Part shown: positions 33,137 through 44,200 of the stretch, piece after piece
How the letters are laid out: every line of letters starts with the position of its first letter
How positions within the stretch are numbered: position 1 is the stretch's first letter
NCBI GenBank assembly: GCA_003008705.1
Contig: PDUO01000022.1
Location: 24,549-88,548, forward strand
Length of the DNA stretch: 64,000 bases
Origin: Pezicula radicicola
Lineage: Eukaryota > Ascomycota > Leotiomycetes > Helotiales > Dermateaceae
Direction of reading: 5' to 3'
Position numbers and translations under genes: made by a program
The notes under the pieces: model-generated
Databases searched by the model: none
What the model saw: the letters and a program-made list of their open reading frames with translations, nothing else
Told to the model about the DNA's origin: nothing

Positions 33137-33460
33137 AATTTAATTATGAGCTATTGTACAACTAGTCGTTATATAGAAAGTTGTTATAGATTAGGTTCTT
33201 GTATAATAACTCGTTGTGTAATAGGTTATTGTACAACGAGTTGTTATCTAAAAATTTGTTGTACAATAAGTTATTCTAGGAAAAGTTGTTATATAACAGG
33301 TTATTGTATAATGATTCGTTTTATAGTAACTTATTGTACAACGAGTTGTTATCCAAAAATTTGTTATACAACAAGTTATTCTAGGAAATTTTGTTATATA
33401 TTAGGTTATTGTATAATAATTCGGTTAATAACAACTTATTATACAACTAACGACGAGCAT
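33137..33460. repeat. ~105-bp tandem repeat with GTTGTACAAC palindromes
   Basis: Two well-matched 105 bp units (about 33227 and 33332) and a decayed third contain TTATTGTACAACGAGTTGTTAT and related blocks. A 105-codon frame crosses the array because the period is a multiple of three. Its Cys/Tyr-rich product is not believable. The flank 32971-33136 is AT-rich without a gene. Confidence 0.85.
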
Positions 33461-33824
33461 TAAGAGAGCAGCTATATAGTCTAAGCAGGGTATCGGGAAA
33501 GCTAAACTCTTATAGTATCCAATCACAGCCCCTTGATCATAACCTAGCAGTTCTATGTATAGATCTCTATGTGTAGATACAAGGAGTCAGAATCTGCCAC
33601 TTCCTTATATAGCAAAACCTAGGACTATTTAAAAGTGTAGCCACTTGAACGTTAATAAAATCACTAAAAACCACAACGAGCGCCTTACCTAAAAAATCCT
33701 TAGTTGACTTTCATCCACAACCTTAGACAAGAAGAATCTATGGATCCTTTAATAAATTCAAGGAAGAAATAGAGCATAAAACGCCCTACATGGTCAAGTC
33801 GATCCAGGCAAACGAACCATCAGC

Positions 33825-34100
33825 TCAGGGAAATTTCCCAGCTGCATTCTTCTTATAGCTTACATTAGCCGAGTATGTTATATTTTCCAAGGCATTCATT
33901 TCTCTGAGAAGCTCGCAGGCTTTCGCAAGTGTCGAAACGTACCCGCGTACATCTACTAGAAGACAAATATCTTCTTTATAGCAGTAATACCACAGTCCAA
34001 CTCTAATATCTCCAAACACAATATCTAGAGTGTTGGTCGACAATATACTATCGCTTAGTTTGTACAAAAGGTACGAAAGTACTAGTTGTTTGTTGCGCAA
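33825..34100 (-). CDS. Small hypothetical ORF, 91 codons
   Basis: The ATG at 34100 opens a frame to 33825 with ordinary composition (L-V-D-V-R-G-Y, A-C-E-L-L-R-E-M-N). No family was recognised. It could be an exon or a fragment of a larger lost gene. The surrounding 33461-33824 shows nothing else. Confidence 0.3.
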   Translation of the reverse strand: MRNKQLVLSYLLYKLSDSILSTNTLDIVFGDIRVGLWYYCYKEDICLLVDVRGYVSTLAKACELLREMNALENITYSANVSYKKNAAGKFP

Positions 34101-34460
34101 ATCTTGAGAACCCCACGTACCCCATTGACCCCGAATTGTCGGGATCTAGCAGCTGTGGAAGTTGCGTGGGCCCACATAAGTTGTGTACTTCCTGGGGAAT
34201 CTGAAAAAGCGGGTATCAGCCGCAATCCACCTGCCATTAATTGAAAAAGGGAAACTATAAATTATATTCCCTATCCTTGAAGCATCTCTCGAGGAAGAGC
34301 TGGGTTTAGCAGGCTTTTTATCTAGCAGCCTATTATTTCCTAGGGGTTTCTCTCTCCTGGTAAAAAGCTCCTAGAAGATAATTTTTTTAGGATAATATTC
34401 CTGGCACAGAAGATATCATAGGAAATAATAGCTGCTAGGAACCTACTCCTAGGACAAAGT

Positions 34461-34615
34461 TCCTGGGAGATTATAGGTCCTTGGAAATTATAGGCCCTGG
34501 GAAAAAATTCCCCGGAGAATATTTCTCCGAGGAGCTGTCTCCTGGGAGATTACGGGTCCTAGGAAATTATAGGTCTTGGGAAAAAGTTCCCTGGACAACA
34601 TCTCTCCTAGGAAAG
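34461..34615. repeat. 79-bp direct repeat (x2)
   Basis: TCCTGGGAGATTA...GGTCC begins at 34461 and again at 34540 with clear similarity over most of the unit. Related CCTAGGA/TCCCCGGAG fragments occur upstream from 34300. Confidence 0.7.
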
Positions 34616-36562
34616 AGCATGTGAGCCTCTTTTAAAGCCCGCTTAGCCTTCGCTAAACTACGCCCCCTTTTAATCTGCTTTAATAGGTCAAGCTGAAGTG
34701 CATCTACCGAGGGTTGGCGGGCACAAGTATATCGGAATACAGGGGAGCTACTCGGCGCTAAAATATAGATTAAAACGTACTGTAACCCCACGTCCTAAAG
34801 ACAAGGGTCTATAATTAGACGTACTTAATGTACAGCCAGCGCCAGACAGAAAATCGTTCTTTTGAATCTCGTTTTCTAGATTGTGGTTTCTAGTATCTAG
34901 ATTTCCAGAATCACGTACCAAATCTCGAAATCGCATTTTCAAGATGGAGGGCCTGTATAAAAAGTATAAAGCATTTCTTCGGTGGAACATCTTGGTTATA
35001 ATATACCAACTCGCATACTATTCTACTTAGTCTCCATGGCCCGACTCATCCACAACTCCCGAAAACGCCAAACAGTTCAGCATCGTTTCAAATCTCAGAA
35101 GAGAAAGTCACTACAATACTACTCTTCACTTATTAAACATGTTTGTCAATCTATCTCTTTCCAACTACTACAAGCCAGAACTACATCAGCATAGTCAGCT
35201 AACTTTCTGCTGTAATAACTTAGCCATCTTTGCCCGCTACAACTACACTAAATTCCTTAGTCCAGATCTCGCCGCACGAAGCAAAATGGACACACCAACC
35301 AAACAACAATGTCGTAATATGTAATACTCCTACAACTACGCCAACACCTCTAATATCCGATGACCAAATTGCTATCACATATACACTTGCGATTGCTGCA
35401 GCAGTAAAAGCGACCCAGCTCCCACACATCAGTACCGACATACATATACTTGGAAATGGCTGCTTTTGGATTGGTTGGAGCAGGGTCTGAATGCAAACAG
35501 GCACAACCTCTGTTTAGAGCTGCAATTGGATTGCTCACCTAGCTCAAACGAGCTTATATTTCTATTGCAAAATAGCCAGAATGGAATAATTTGGATCTCG
35601 TTTATGTGGGACGAGGTTGCGAAATTTGGGATCGTCTGATTTTGTGTTTTCTTCCTGCGGCTACTGTAAAGCTGTGTGTCCTCTGGTGTGGACTGTCTTG
35701 TATCGTTGATCTGTATGCTAAATCGAGCGTATCTTTGTAGGCAAGCTTCTTGCCTCTTTAGATTATCCTGCTACTTTGCTTCTAAACAGCGCTTGAATTC
35801 GAATCCGAAGCCCTAAGGATGATTTCGTCCTCGGCGTTGAGGTTGTTTTGTTGGCGTGAAGACAAAGGTTAAAACCTGAGAATATAATATTGAACCTCTT
35901 GATATGTTAACATTTGGCAAGTTACACTCTGATAGCTAGCGGGAAGATGGCGTTTGGGAAGAGCTTGATGTATGGGTCAGCAATCATGTCGGCCTTGTTA
36001 TCGGAATTATGGTCCGTCAAGACTCATTGCGGCAATCCGACTAGCACTACTTTATTTCGAGATGCTGCAGAAAAACGCATAATGTGTGGGAGATATTGTG
36101 AGTTCTCTGCGTAGTGAGCAAGTATTGTACAGTGTTCCTCCTTCCTCCCTGTGAAGATAGTCTTCATGCATTTCCTCAATATATTACCAATCGTCTTCTT
36201 CCTCCGATCTTACCACCTTCGCAGCCTTGACAGCCCAGCCAAGCTCTCCTTCTAGTTATCGGCCAGACATCCCCTAAGTCATCTAGCTCGGAATTCCGAA
36301 CCTCCCATTATGGTATTTGATCCAGCCGAAGGACTTTCTTGTAAAACGCTCCATTTTTTCTGATAACTCTTCAATCTCATTATAGTTCCGATCGGAGGTC
36401 TATTGAGAAATTAGACTAGGAATTATAACTCAATCAATAATACTTACTGTAGTTAAGTACACAAAATGGTTCAGGTCTCCACAATATGAAGATAAGATAA
36501 TCCTATGTGAGTTCAAGGAGCTGTAAGCCCAGTTTCCGGCCTCAACTTTGTTACTGAGAAGT
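34616..36562. other. Region with only weak short ORFs
   Basis: Several frames of 60-94 codons overlap on both strands here (for example 35220-35504 minus and 35230-35490 plus, which are mutual shadows). None shows a recognisable domain, and I could not choose between strands. It may hold a decayed gene. Confidence 0.35.
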
Positions 36563-36952
36563 TTAAATTCCAAATCTGTAGAGACCTTTATCCACAATTT
36601 CAATCTCTGCCCTCCGAGCCTGTCTCTTTATTTTGGCCTGAAGATCTTCAACAATGTCGTGGGCGGGCGGAGGGAGTACTTCCGCTCTATCGAATAGCGA
36701 CGTCTCATCTTCTGATGTCCATATCATCCCACATACTTCCAGAACGGGTGTCTCCGAAATAGTAGGTTGGATTTTTATAAAAGTCTTAGAAAGAGGCCAC
36801 GATTTCTTTATACTGATATTGATAAGACCAGCAAATTTCGATTGCGTCTTAGAATCAATAGCCGCAGGAAGTGACCATGAAAAGACCCAATATTGCGGTA
36901 GATTCGATTTAAGCGCAGGCTCGCTATTCGTTGAGGTGATGGTCATAGCCAT
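36563..36952 (-). CDS. Hypothetical protein, 129 aa
   Basis: The ATG at 36952 starts a 129-codon frame with balanced composition. Its C-terminal third is charged (A-K-I-K-R-Q-A-R-R-A-E-I-E-I). The opposite strand has an overlapping 103-codon frame, but the minus frame is longer and has an ATG. No domain is recognised. Expression is uncertain. Confidence 0.4.
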   Translation of the reverse strand: MAMTITSTNSEPALKSNLPQYWVFSWSLPAAIDSKTQSKFAGLINISIKKSWPLSKTFIKIQPTISETPVLEVCGMIWTSEDETSLFDRAEVLPPPAHDIVEDLQAKIKRQARRAEIEIVDKGLYRFGI

Positions 36953-37456
36953 AACATTTATCTAGGTGTATCGGCGAATATAGCGGAAGCTGCGATGCGG
37001 TAGTTGGTGATCTAGAGATTGGCTGCGAAAGACTATCGTCAATAAAAGAACGGAATTAAACGTCTGCAAGAAAGGAGGGGTAAACTGACGAAAACGCGAA
37101 CACACTAGAGGAACAGGTCAAAACCTAGCGATGGCGATTTGTGAAGTAGGGCGCCTAGCACGGGATCGAAGGAAGACCAGCTTGCCAAAAGCGAAGGGGG
37201 CCTTTTTGGACGAGTGCGCTATAGAGGGGAGAAGAGCATAACGGGAGAAGAGGATGATGACAGAGCAGCATCGCAGTGGGAAGAAGCGTAGTATTTATGT
37301 TGGCAGCCACGATGTGGCCGCGCCAAGGACGGCGAAGAGGCTTTGCGGGGGTGGCGCATGGTTCGTGCGTTTCATCATCAACGACAAATCTACTTACCTC
37401 TTCGACCACTAAGCAAAGGCATCGAGTGCGTCGCCATTTCGAATAAACATCTAATG

Positions 37457-37825
37457 TTAAGGAAGGAATAAGAATGAATTCCGTCGAATACAGAGAGAAT
37501 TGTTTCCTTTAAGTCTATTTGTGGAGAGACATATATCGTGGAAGTATTCACACCTGTCTCTCCACTTCTTTGTAATCCTCGTCTCTTTAGCCCTGCAACA
37601 TAGAATATAATCCTTCAAACCTGCAAGTGTATCTTTCTGCTTGAGCAGTAGCTTCGTGACTTCCCTATTAGAATCAAAACCCATGGTATTCCCAAGCATC
37701 TCCTTCTTATCCTGCAGTAACTCGAGAACTTTCTCGATACCCTTCTCTGTAATTTGAATATCTTTTAAGTTATTATCTATCCATAGATTAGTCCTGTAGG
37801 TCATCTTTGGAGGCATGTTGTGCAT
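37457..37825 (-). CDS. Hypothetical protein, 122 aa
   Basis: The ATG at 37825 leads to a frame rich in K, E and L with a probable long helix (K-G-I-E-K-V-L-E-L-L-Q-D-K-K-E-M) and a later C-C-R-A-K-E-T-R segment. No family is recognised. It lies upstream of the 36563-36952 frame on the same strand, with 37155-37409 between them holding only a low-quality frame. It may be a remnant of a longer helical gene. Confidence 0.35.
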   Translation of the reverse strand: MHNMPPKMTYRTNLWIDNNLKDIQITEKGIEKVLELLQDKKEMLGNTMGFDSNREVTKLLLKQKDTLAGLKDYILCCRAKETRITKKWRDRCEYFHDICLSTNRLKGNNSLCIRRNSFLFLP

Positions 37826-38061
37826 CTATAATTGGATTTTAGGACGTAATGATATCCACCGTATTACTAATAGAAATCACAGGATAGTGTGGCACTATGA
37901 TTAATCGAAACAAGAAAATGAGGATGCTATATTTTAATGATAACTAAGTATAGGGCTGCATACGGTTGATATATCAGGTGTGATATATAACTCTCTGCAA
38001 CACCACGTCTGCTTGTCGTCCTCTGTGATATAGTTATTAGTGAAATAGCGGTTAGAGATCT

Positions 38062-38470
38062 CGATGGAATTTAATCAGCTTCTACAAGACAACATTTGGA
38101 GATTCGAGGGTGAAAAGCATGGATATAACTATAGTTGGGTTGCATCTATCTATATGATACAGGCCTCCGCTAGGACTCTTCTCATGAAATTAGAATGATT
38201 TGTCCTGATATTAAATAAAAAAAATTGGATTTAAGCCGAGACGGCCACTAATAAAGCTATCCAGGAAATGATTCGTATAACTCCTGTATCTGAGATCCTA
38301 CTTCCTTTGTCTTGAGAGGCACAGAACCTTATGCAAGGTCTGGGTGCGATGGAGGTAGTCTCTCGGGAGTAAATAGTCAATCTAGGAAAACAATTACCTC
38401 GATCTAAGAATTGATTACAAAAACCCAGGACAAGTTTATCTTTGATCTATTAAGAATTTAAATTTGTTTT
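38062..38470 (+). pseudogene. Degenerate helical ORF, unknown
   Basis: From an ATG near 38062 (M-E-F-N-Q-L-L-Q-D-N-I-W-R-F) the plus strand stays readable for about 130 codons apart from five or six TAG/TAA/TGA stops. The style matches a RIP-damaged gene. No family is recognised. Confidence 0.35.
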
Positions 38471-38929
38471 ACTCCTATGTAATATTAGTTGTTAACTTGT
38501 ATACGTATTGAGGGTGGTTAAGGAAGGAGTACTAGAAGAGAAGTAAGGTAGATATTATCGAGAGATGATAGGATATTAGTACTATCCCTGTATACCCTAG
38601 GAATAAACAAAGCATCGCTATTATAAAAAGTTTCAAAAGTAAAATTAGTTTCCGAATCATACTCTATTAGAGTAATATATTAAGCTAATATATTATTTAT
38701 CTCGCCTTCTATTAATGATAATTTATTATTCTAGGCAACTACCCTAGAATTTAGAAGCAGCCATAAGCTACAGGCCGGAGATATAGGTTTAGCACATAAA
38801 ATCATATCCTTAGGTCGTTTAGAACATATTAACAGACTATCCCGCCCTATATAGTCAACTTCATTCAAAGAATTATACTCTATTATAGAATCATTAGTAG
38901 GGTACTCTCCTCTACATTACTCACAGGGC

Positions 38930-40500
38930 TCGAGCAGGTCCTTTAGTGACCAATCTATAGATTACATTACCTCTAATTAAACTTTAGAGAGTAATTCAAG
39001 CCGGAGTTTATATAGCGGAAGCCAGCCGTATTCAATGATAAATAAAAAAAGTTTAGATAGGCCTCCTAGGCTATCTTTCAAACTAGGGACTAAAGTATCA
39101 ATAAAGTCAAGGAGAGCATCTAGTTAATACTTTCCTAATAGCCGGAGGCTATTACCCAGGGTTAGTTAGAAAAGTACATCAGTATATATATACAATTGGG
39201 GAAACGTACTATTCATCTTTTAGTACTACAGAGGTAAAAATAATAACACCTTTACCAAAACACCGGGTAAATTACACCCATGGCTCCTTTACTTAGACCA
39301 TATTCTTAAATTTCTTCTTTACTTTCTCCTAGTTATCCTTTATAATCTAAGATAGCTCTTCGCCGTCTTATATAATTATTTCGGGAAAGCAGAGGTCTAT
39401 ATACTCTACGAGCAGATACAATAGAGGCGAGGTATCTTCCTCTATCCTATTGAGTATTATTCGATGATTCTCCCTCAGTAGTCTCCTCTCTTCTTTCCAA
39501 AGATTAAACCGTACTCACTCTTCTAGATACTACCCAAAGAACTCAGCTTAGTATATTCTCTTTACAACTATAGCCCATCTTTCATTCTTTACATTATCAC
39601 CGATATATAACTATAACAATTCTAGACATTACTATCTAGGTAAGGTCTACAAAGGTAGTATAGGTTGGCCCAGATCCTTGTAGATGATTTCCTGGCCAGG
39701 ACTAGTAGTCACGGCTAACAATAATTAAAGTTATTCCCAAAGGAAAACAATATCATCGAAAGATACAATATTTTACACTTTCTGAGTCAAATATACCAGT
39801 AATAGATCAAGGTCTAAGCCGCCCTTAGACTTTCGCTTTGAGGGCTATAACTTAGCCGGAGATATTGACTTCCGCTTACACTTTAAGGTCTCTCGTTTCA
39901 CAGGAGGAAGTAGCTGAGGATAGGGGGTTACAGGTAGTATATTCCTCCTATTCTAGACACTTTCATTGTCTCTGATAGTATAAGGGGTATCGAGCTCTCT
40001 ATAAGATAGCACTTCCTAGCCAATGTTATAACCTACCTAATCGATCCAAGTCTCTCCAATTTCTACTATAGTCTAATATAGTCACTCTACAGGATCGTTG
40101 GTCTACCCAAGGTAAGCCTGTCCAGAATTGAGAGTCAGGGCCGCTAAGACAAGAGTTCCTTGGAGCTATACTATCTCTGATATATATTCCCTCTTGGGTA
40201 ACTAGTGTTACAATACCGAGGGATCGTCTAGTCTATTATCTTCTCCAAATTGATCTATCTAAAGGTGGGTAGGCGAGACGACTCCCTCCCCTAAACCATC
40301 TCTTCCTCTATCTTCTAGTTGTTTAATTTATAGTGTCTGTTTTCGGATGTTCGGCGATGGAGCTTACTCGGGGTTATCATTGGGATAAGGTATTACAGCG
40401 GGACTAGGTAGAGGGACAGGATAGATAATTCCTTGAAACGTTGTTATAAGAGGCTCGTGGATAGAAGGATGTTATACCAAGTATTGATTAAGGATATCTT
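38930..40500 (-). pseudogene. RIP-degraded coding relic, unknown family
   Basis: On the minus strand one frame can be followed for about 500 codons with stops almost all TAG/TAA at likely Gln/Trp positions. Readable pieces include Y-I-S-E-I-V-x-L-Q-G-T-L-V-L-A-A-L and K-R-K-S-I-S-P-A-K-L, then R-F-N-L-W-K-E-E-R-R-L-L-R-E-N. I do not recognise a domain. It ends near an LTR-like repeat at 40768, so it could be internal to a retroelement. Confidence 0.4.
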
Positions 40501-40767
40501 ACTCCTAATGTAGCTAGTGAAGAACGTCCCCGAGAGCCTGTATAGTATTTAGAGGGATAATAGCGACGGAAGGGGTTTAAAACCTTCTTAAAATCTAGAG
40601 AGCTTAATACATTACCTTTGGAACCTTGATCTAAGTATACACTAAACTGTATTCTTATAAGGTAGGGACTGCCTAGGAGGGTTTAGAGGTAGCTAATCTT
40701 TAGATGGTTCTATTACTTAACGAGGAGATAAGGGAAGAAGAAACTTGAATAGAATAAAAGGTTACCT

Positions 40768-40950
40768 AAGTCCTTCGGGTCACCCCACCAGTCTCTACCT
40801 AAAATTAGATCACTACACCTAAATAGGACCCACTTATATAATTCCCAGTCTATTTATTATAAGTGGTATATACTTAATAATTAGTTTAGGACAATAGCTT
40901 ATTGTTTAATATATTCTCTAAATATATACCTAAGTCATTAATTTATATTT
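40768..40950. repeat. Dispersed LTR-like repeat, copy 1
   Basis: From AAGTCCTTCGGGTCACCCC to TAAGTCATTAATTTAT, this matches 55769-55970 in the same orientation. The copy here is more RIP-altered (C to T). It is probably an LTR or solo LTR. Confidence 0.75.
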
Positions 40951-41055
40951 CTATGGCTATGAATTTTAGGCTAGTTATAACCTCGATTTAGTATAAATTA
41001 CATAGGATATTAGTTGAGGGTACCTATATAATTAAAGGTATATTTTTAAAGAGGT

Positions 41056-41207
41056 TGTGAGGGTTTAAGTCTAGGTTGGTATTGGATTCTAGATATAAGA
41101 TATAGTGCGAGGAATCAAGAAGATTGATAACTCCTCGCGCTTTTAAAGAATATAATCAAGATTATATAATGTCTAAATACATGTCTAATGCGTTAACCCG
41201 TGATACT
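41056..41207 (-). repeat. Gypsy 3' LTR
   Basis: This 152 bp block begins TGTGAGGGTT on the plus strand and ends GTGATACT. It is the partner of 46685-46836. Confidence 0.9.
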
Positions 41208-41224
41208 ACCCCCCCTTTTAAGGA
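41208..41224 (-). other. Polypurine tract of the Gypsy element
   Basis: On the minus strand AAAAGGGGGGG lies immediately before the 3' LTR, the expected place for plus-strand priming. Confidence 0.75.
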
Positions 41225-41249
41225 ACTAGGAGCTCCTGTGACGTTATAC

Positions 41250-44200
41250 TTCAGTCGGTGACAGCTTGTCTAGGTGCTATATATGGAAATCATAGAGTAG
41301 TACTTTGTAACCCGGTATTAGATTACATTGAGGCCGCCACGAAGGAGGGTAGCCTTTCTATTTTATGTAGTATTCTAATCTTACCTTTCCTTACTGATTC
41401 TTTGTGATTCTGGAGTCCAATACGTTAGTAACCATCTATGCTCTACCCTTCGTGTTGTCTGGTTCTAGGACTATATACGAACGTGGTGGTAGGTGTTGAC
41501 CCGGAAGGGGATCCGTGGCTATAGTGCGTAGTAGACTTGTATAGAAAACGTTGTAGATTCTCAATGCTAGGGGAAGATCTAGACGATATGTAATAGGACT
41601 GATGACTTCTTTGATATTGAATAGGCTGATATACTTCTTAGCCAACTTCTTACTTGGCCTGTCTATGTTTAAATTCCTTATATCTAACCAGACTTTATTG
41701 CCTACGCGGAAAGCTGGAGCTGAAGATCGAGATACGTTGGCTTGGTTAGTGTAATATACCTGGGCTATTTTCATTTCTGTATATAGGAAATCTATTAATC
41801 CTTTCATCTATTCGGTGAATTTGTCTATTATAGTAATATCCAACTATTGACGAGTTGGAAGTCTAAGCACCGATTAGGGAGGTTCAGTCCCTATTCGTGG
41901 GTATTGTCTGTAGACTATATAAAATGGTATTACTCCTGTTGTCTCTGACTCGTGATTGTTTATAGTAAACTCTGCTAGTGGTAGCTAGTTTACCTAGTTA
42001 TCCTGAGTATAACTAACGTAGGTATAAAGGTATTGTTCGAGGATCTAATTGGAATTTTCTAACTGTCCGTCTATTTCTAGGTGAAAAGTAGTGGAGAGTT
42101 TCATAGAGATGCCAAGTCTCTAGTAAATGTATTACTATAATCTTGAAGTAAACTATAGCCCCTAGTCGGACACAATGGTCTTGGGGAGCCCGTGATGTTT
42201 CTAGATATAGTGGAGGAATAAATGTATAGTGTACTTCACTTCTATAGATCTATATCCGATGAGGTGCTGTTACTTTGAGAGCCGGTCCGTTACTACTAAG
42301 ATATTCTGGTAGACTTGGTCGGTTGTTTTACTTTTACTTCTCGGTAGGTCAACAATGAAATCTATAGTAATATCCTCCTATCTCCTTATTGGTGGGTCTA
42401 GTAGCTGAAGAAGTCCTTGATATAGTAGCCTCGATGCTTTTGATCTTGAGTAGGTATAATAGTTATATATATATCGTTGTATGGTTTAGGTCATCTATGG
42501 CTAGTAATAATTCCTTGTAAGTAGCTTATAGGTCTTCGCCCTCCCTAGGTATCCTACTGTAATATTGTTGTGGTGAGATTATAGTAGTCGGAGGTATAGG
42601 GTATTATCTTCGGGTATGAATAGCTACTTTCTTATATATAATCTTCCTTCTTGCTCTGAGAGTATAGAGATAGGAATCTTCGACCGAGCTAGGTCCGGAG
42701 GTAACTAACGATCTCCCTTGTATAGTACTTCGATGATCTTGGAGGGTATTAGGTCTTGTTCGTAAGCTATCGATATAAGCTCCTTGAGAGATGTTTATGA
42801 ATCTCCGCCCTCCCTGTGTAGGGTATTCTGGTTAAGAGTAATGGGAAGTATCCTAGGAGATAGATTGTAAGGCTTTAGAACTATTTGATTTTGGTACTGG
42901 TGTCTCTCGTCTTCCTTGCCCTATAGTAAGTCTGAAGAGTATCTGGTCAAGGCGTCGGGCTTGTCGCCCTGTACTCCTGGTCAATAGATTAATCTGAAAT
43001 CGAATCGTGAGAGGAACTCGCTCTATCTAGCCTGCCGGCGGCTGAGGTGTTTTGTTGTTATAAAGTATTGAAGATTCTTGTGATTACTGAGGACTTCCAC
43101 TAGAACTCCTACTCCTTCAAGCTTAGCTCTCTATTCCTCAAAGGATTATACAATGGCTATCAGCTCCTTGTTATAGATATCGTAGTTGTACTTGGTTGGT
43201 GTTAGTTTCTGGGAGAAGAATGTAACTGGGTGTAGAGTCCTATTTTTATCTAGTTGAGATAAATATCCAGCGTTGATATAGTCCGATGAATCGTATTTAA
43301 TCGTGCTTGGCTTGTCTGGGTTGAAGTGCTGTAATACTGGTACCGATGTAAATGCCTTCTTGAGGCTCCTAAACGCTTGCTCATAAGCCGTGTCCTAGTT
43401 AAACGGGGTATCCTTCTTGGTTAGTTTCGTGAGGGGTGATGTATACTTTGTAAAATCCCTGATAAATCGTTGGTAGAAGTTTATAAATCCGAGAAAACTT
43501 TGTATATCCTTGATATTTGCTGGCTGTGGCTATTCAACTACTGTAGAGACCTTGCTGGGATCTATCCGGATTCCGTTGACGCCAATAATGAGACCTAGAT
43601 ACTTCACTTCCTGAATATGGAATTTATACTTCCTAATGTCTACTTATAACCTAAACTCTCTGAGTTGCTGGAGTATCTGTTATATATACTTCTTATGTTT
43701 ACTGAGGGAGTTGCTGTAGATTAGGATATCATCAAGATAGGTGGTATAGAAAATATCTAGGTAGTCTTATAAGGTGTCGTTGATGTAGTACTGAAAAGAT
43801 ATAGGTCCGTTCGTTAGTCTAAAGGGTATAACTAGGTACTTAAAAAGGCTATATCTTGTCCGAAATATTGTTTTCCATTCCTCTCTCTTAGTAATATATA
43901 GCTAGTTAAAGGTAGAAATGATATCAAGTTTTGTATAGTATCTAGCTCGGTAGAGCCGGTCTAGTGTCTCTCTAATGAGTGGGATTAGGTATCGATTCTT
44001 TATAGTGATTATATTGAGAGCTCTATAATCTACGTAGAAATATAATCCACCTCTTGGCTTCCTAACGAAAATGACCGGGGAAGCGGTAGGTGATCTTGAG
44101 GCTCGAATAAATCCCTTTCCTAGATTTTCTTCTAGGTACTTGTATAAAATAAGTAGCTCTCCTCTTGATATATTGTATATAGGTCTAAACAGTGGTTTGG

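Noticed and set aside
33146..33463. 105-codon plus-strand frame, Cys/Tyr/Ile-rich
   Set aside because: It exists only because the 105-bp repeat is a multiple of three.
35220..35504. Overlapping 94-codon (minus) and 86-codon (plus) frames
   Set aside because: Each is the other's shadow, and neither has a domain or convincing start.
35770..35830. tRNA-like B-box (TTCGAATCC)
   Set aside because: No matching A box or cloverleaf arms around it.
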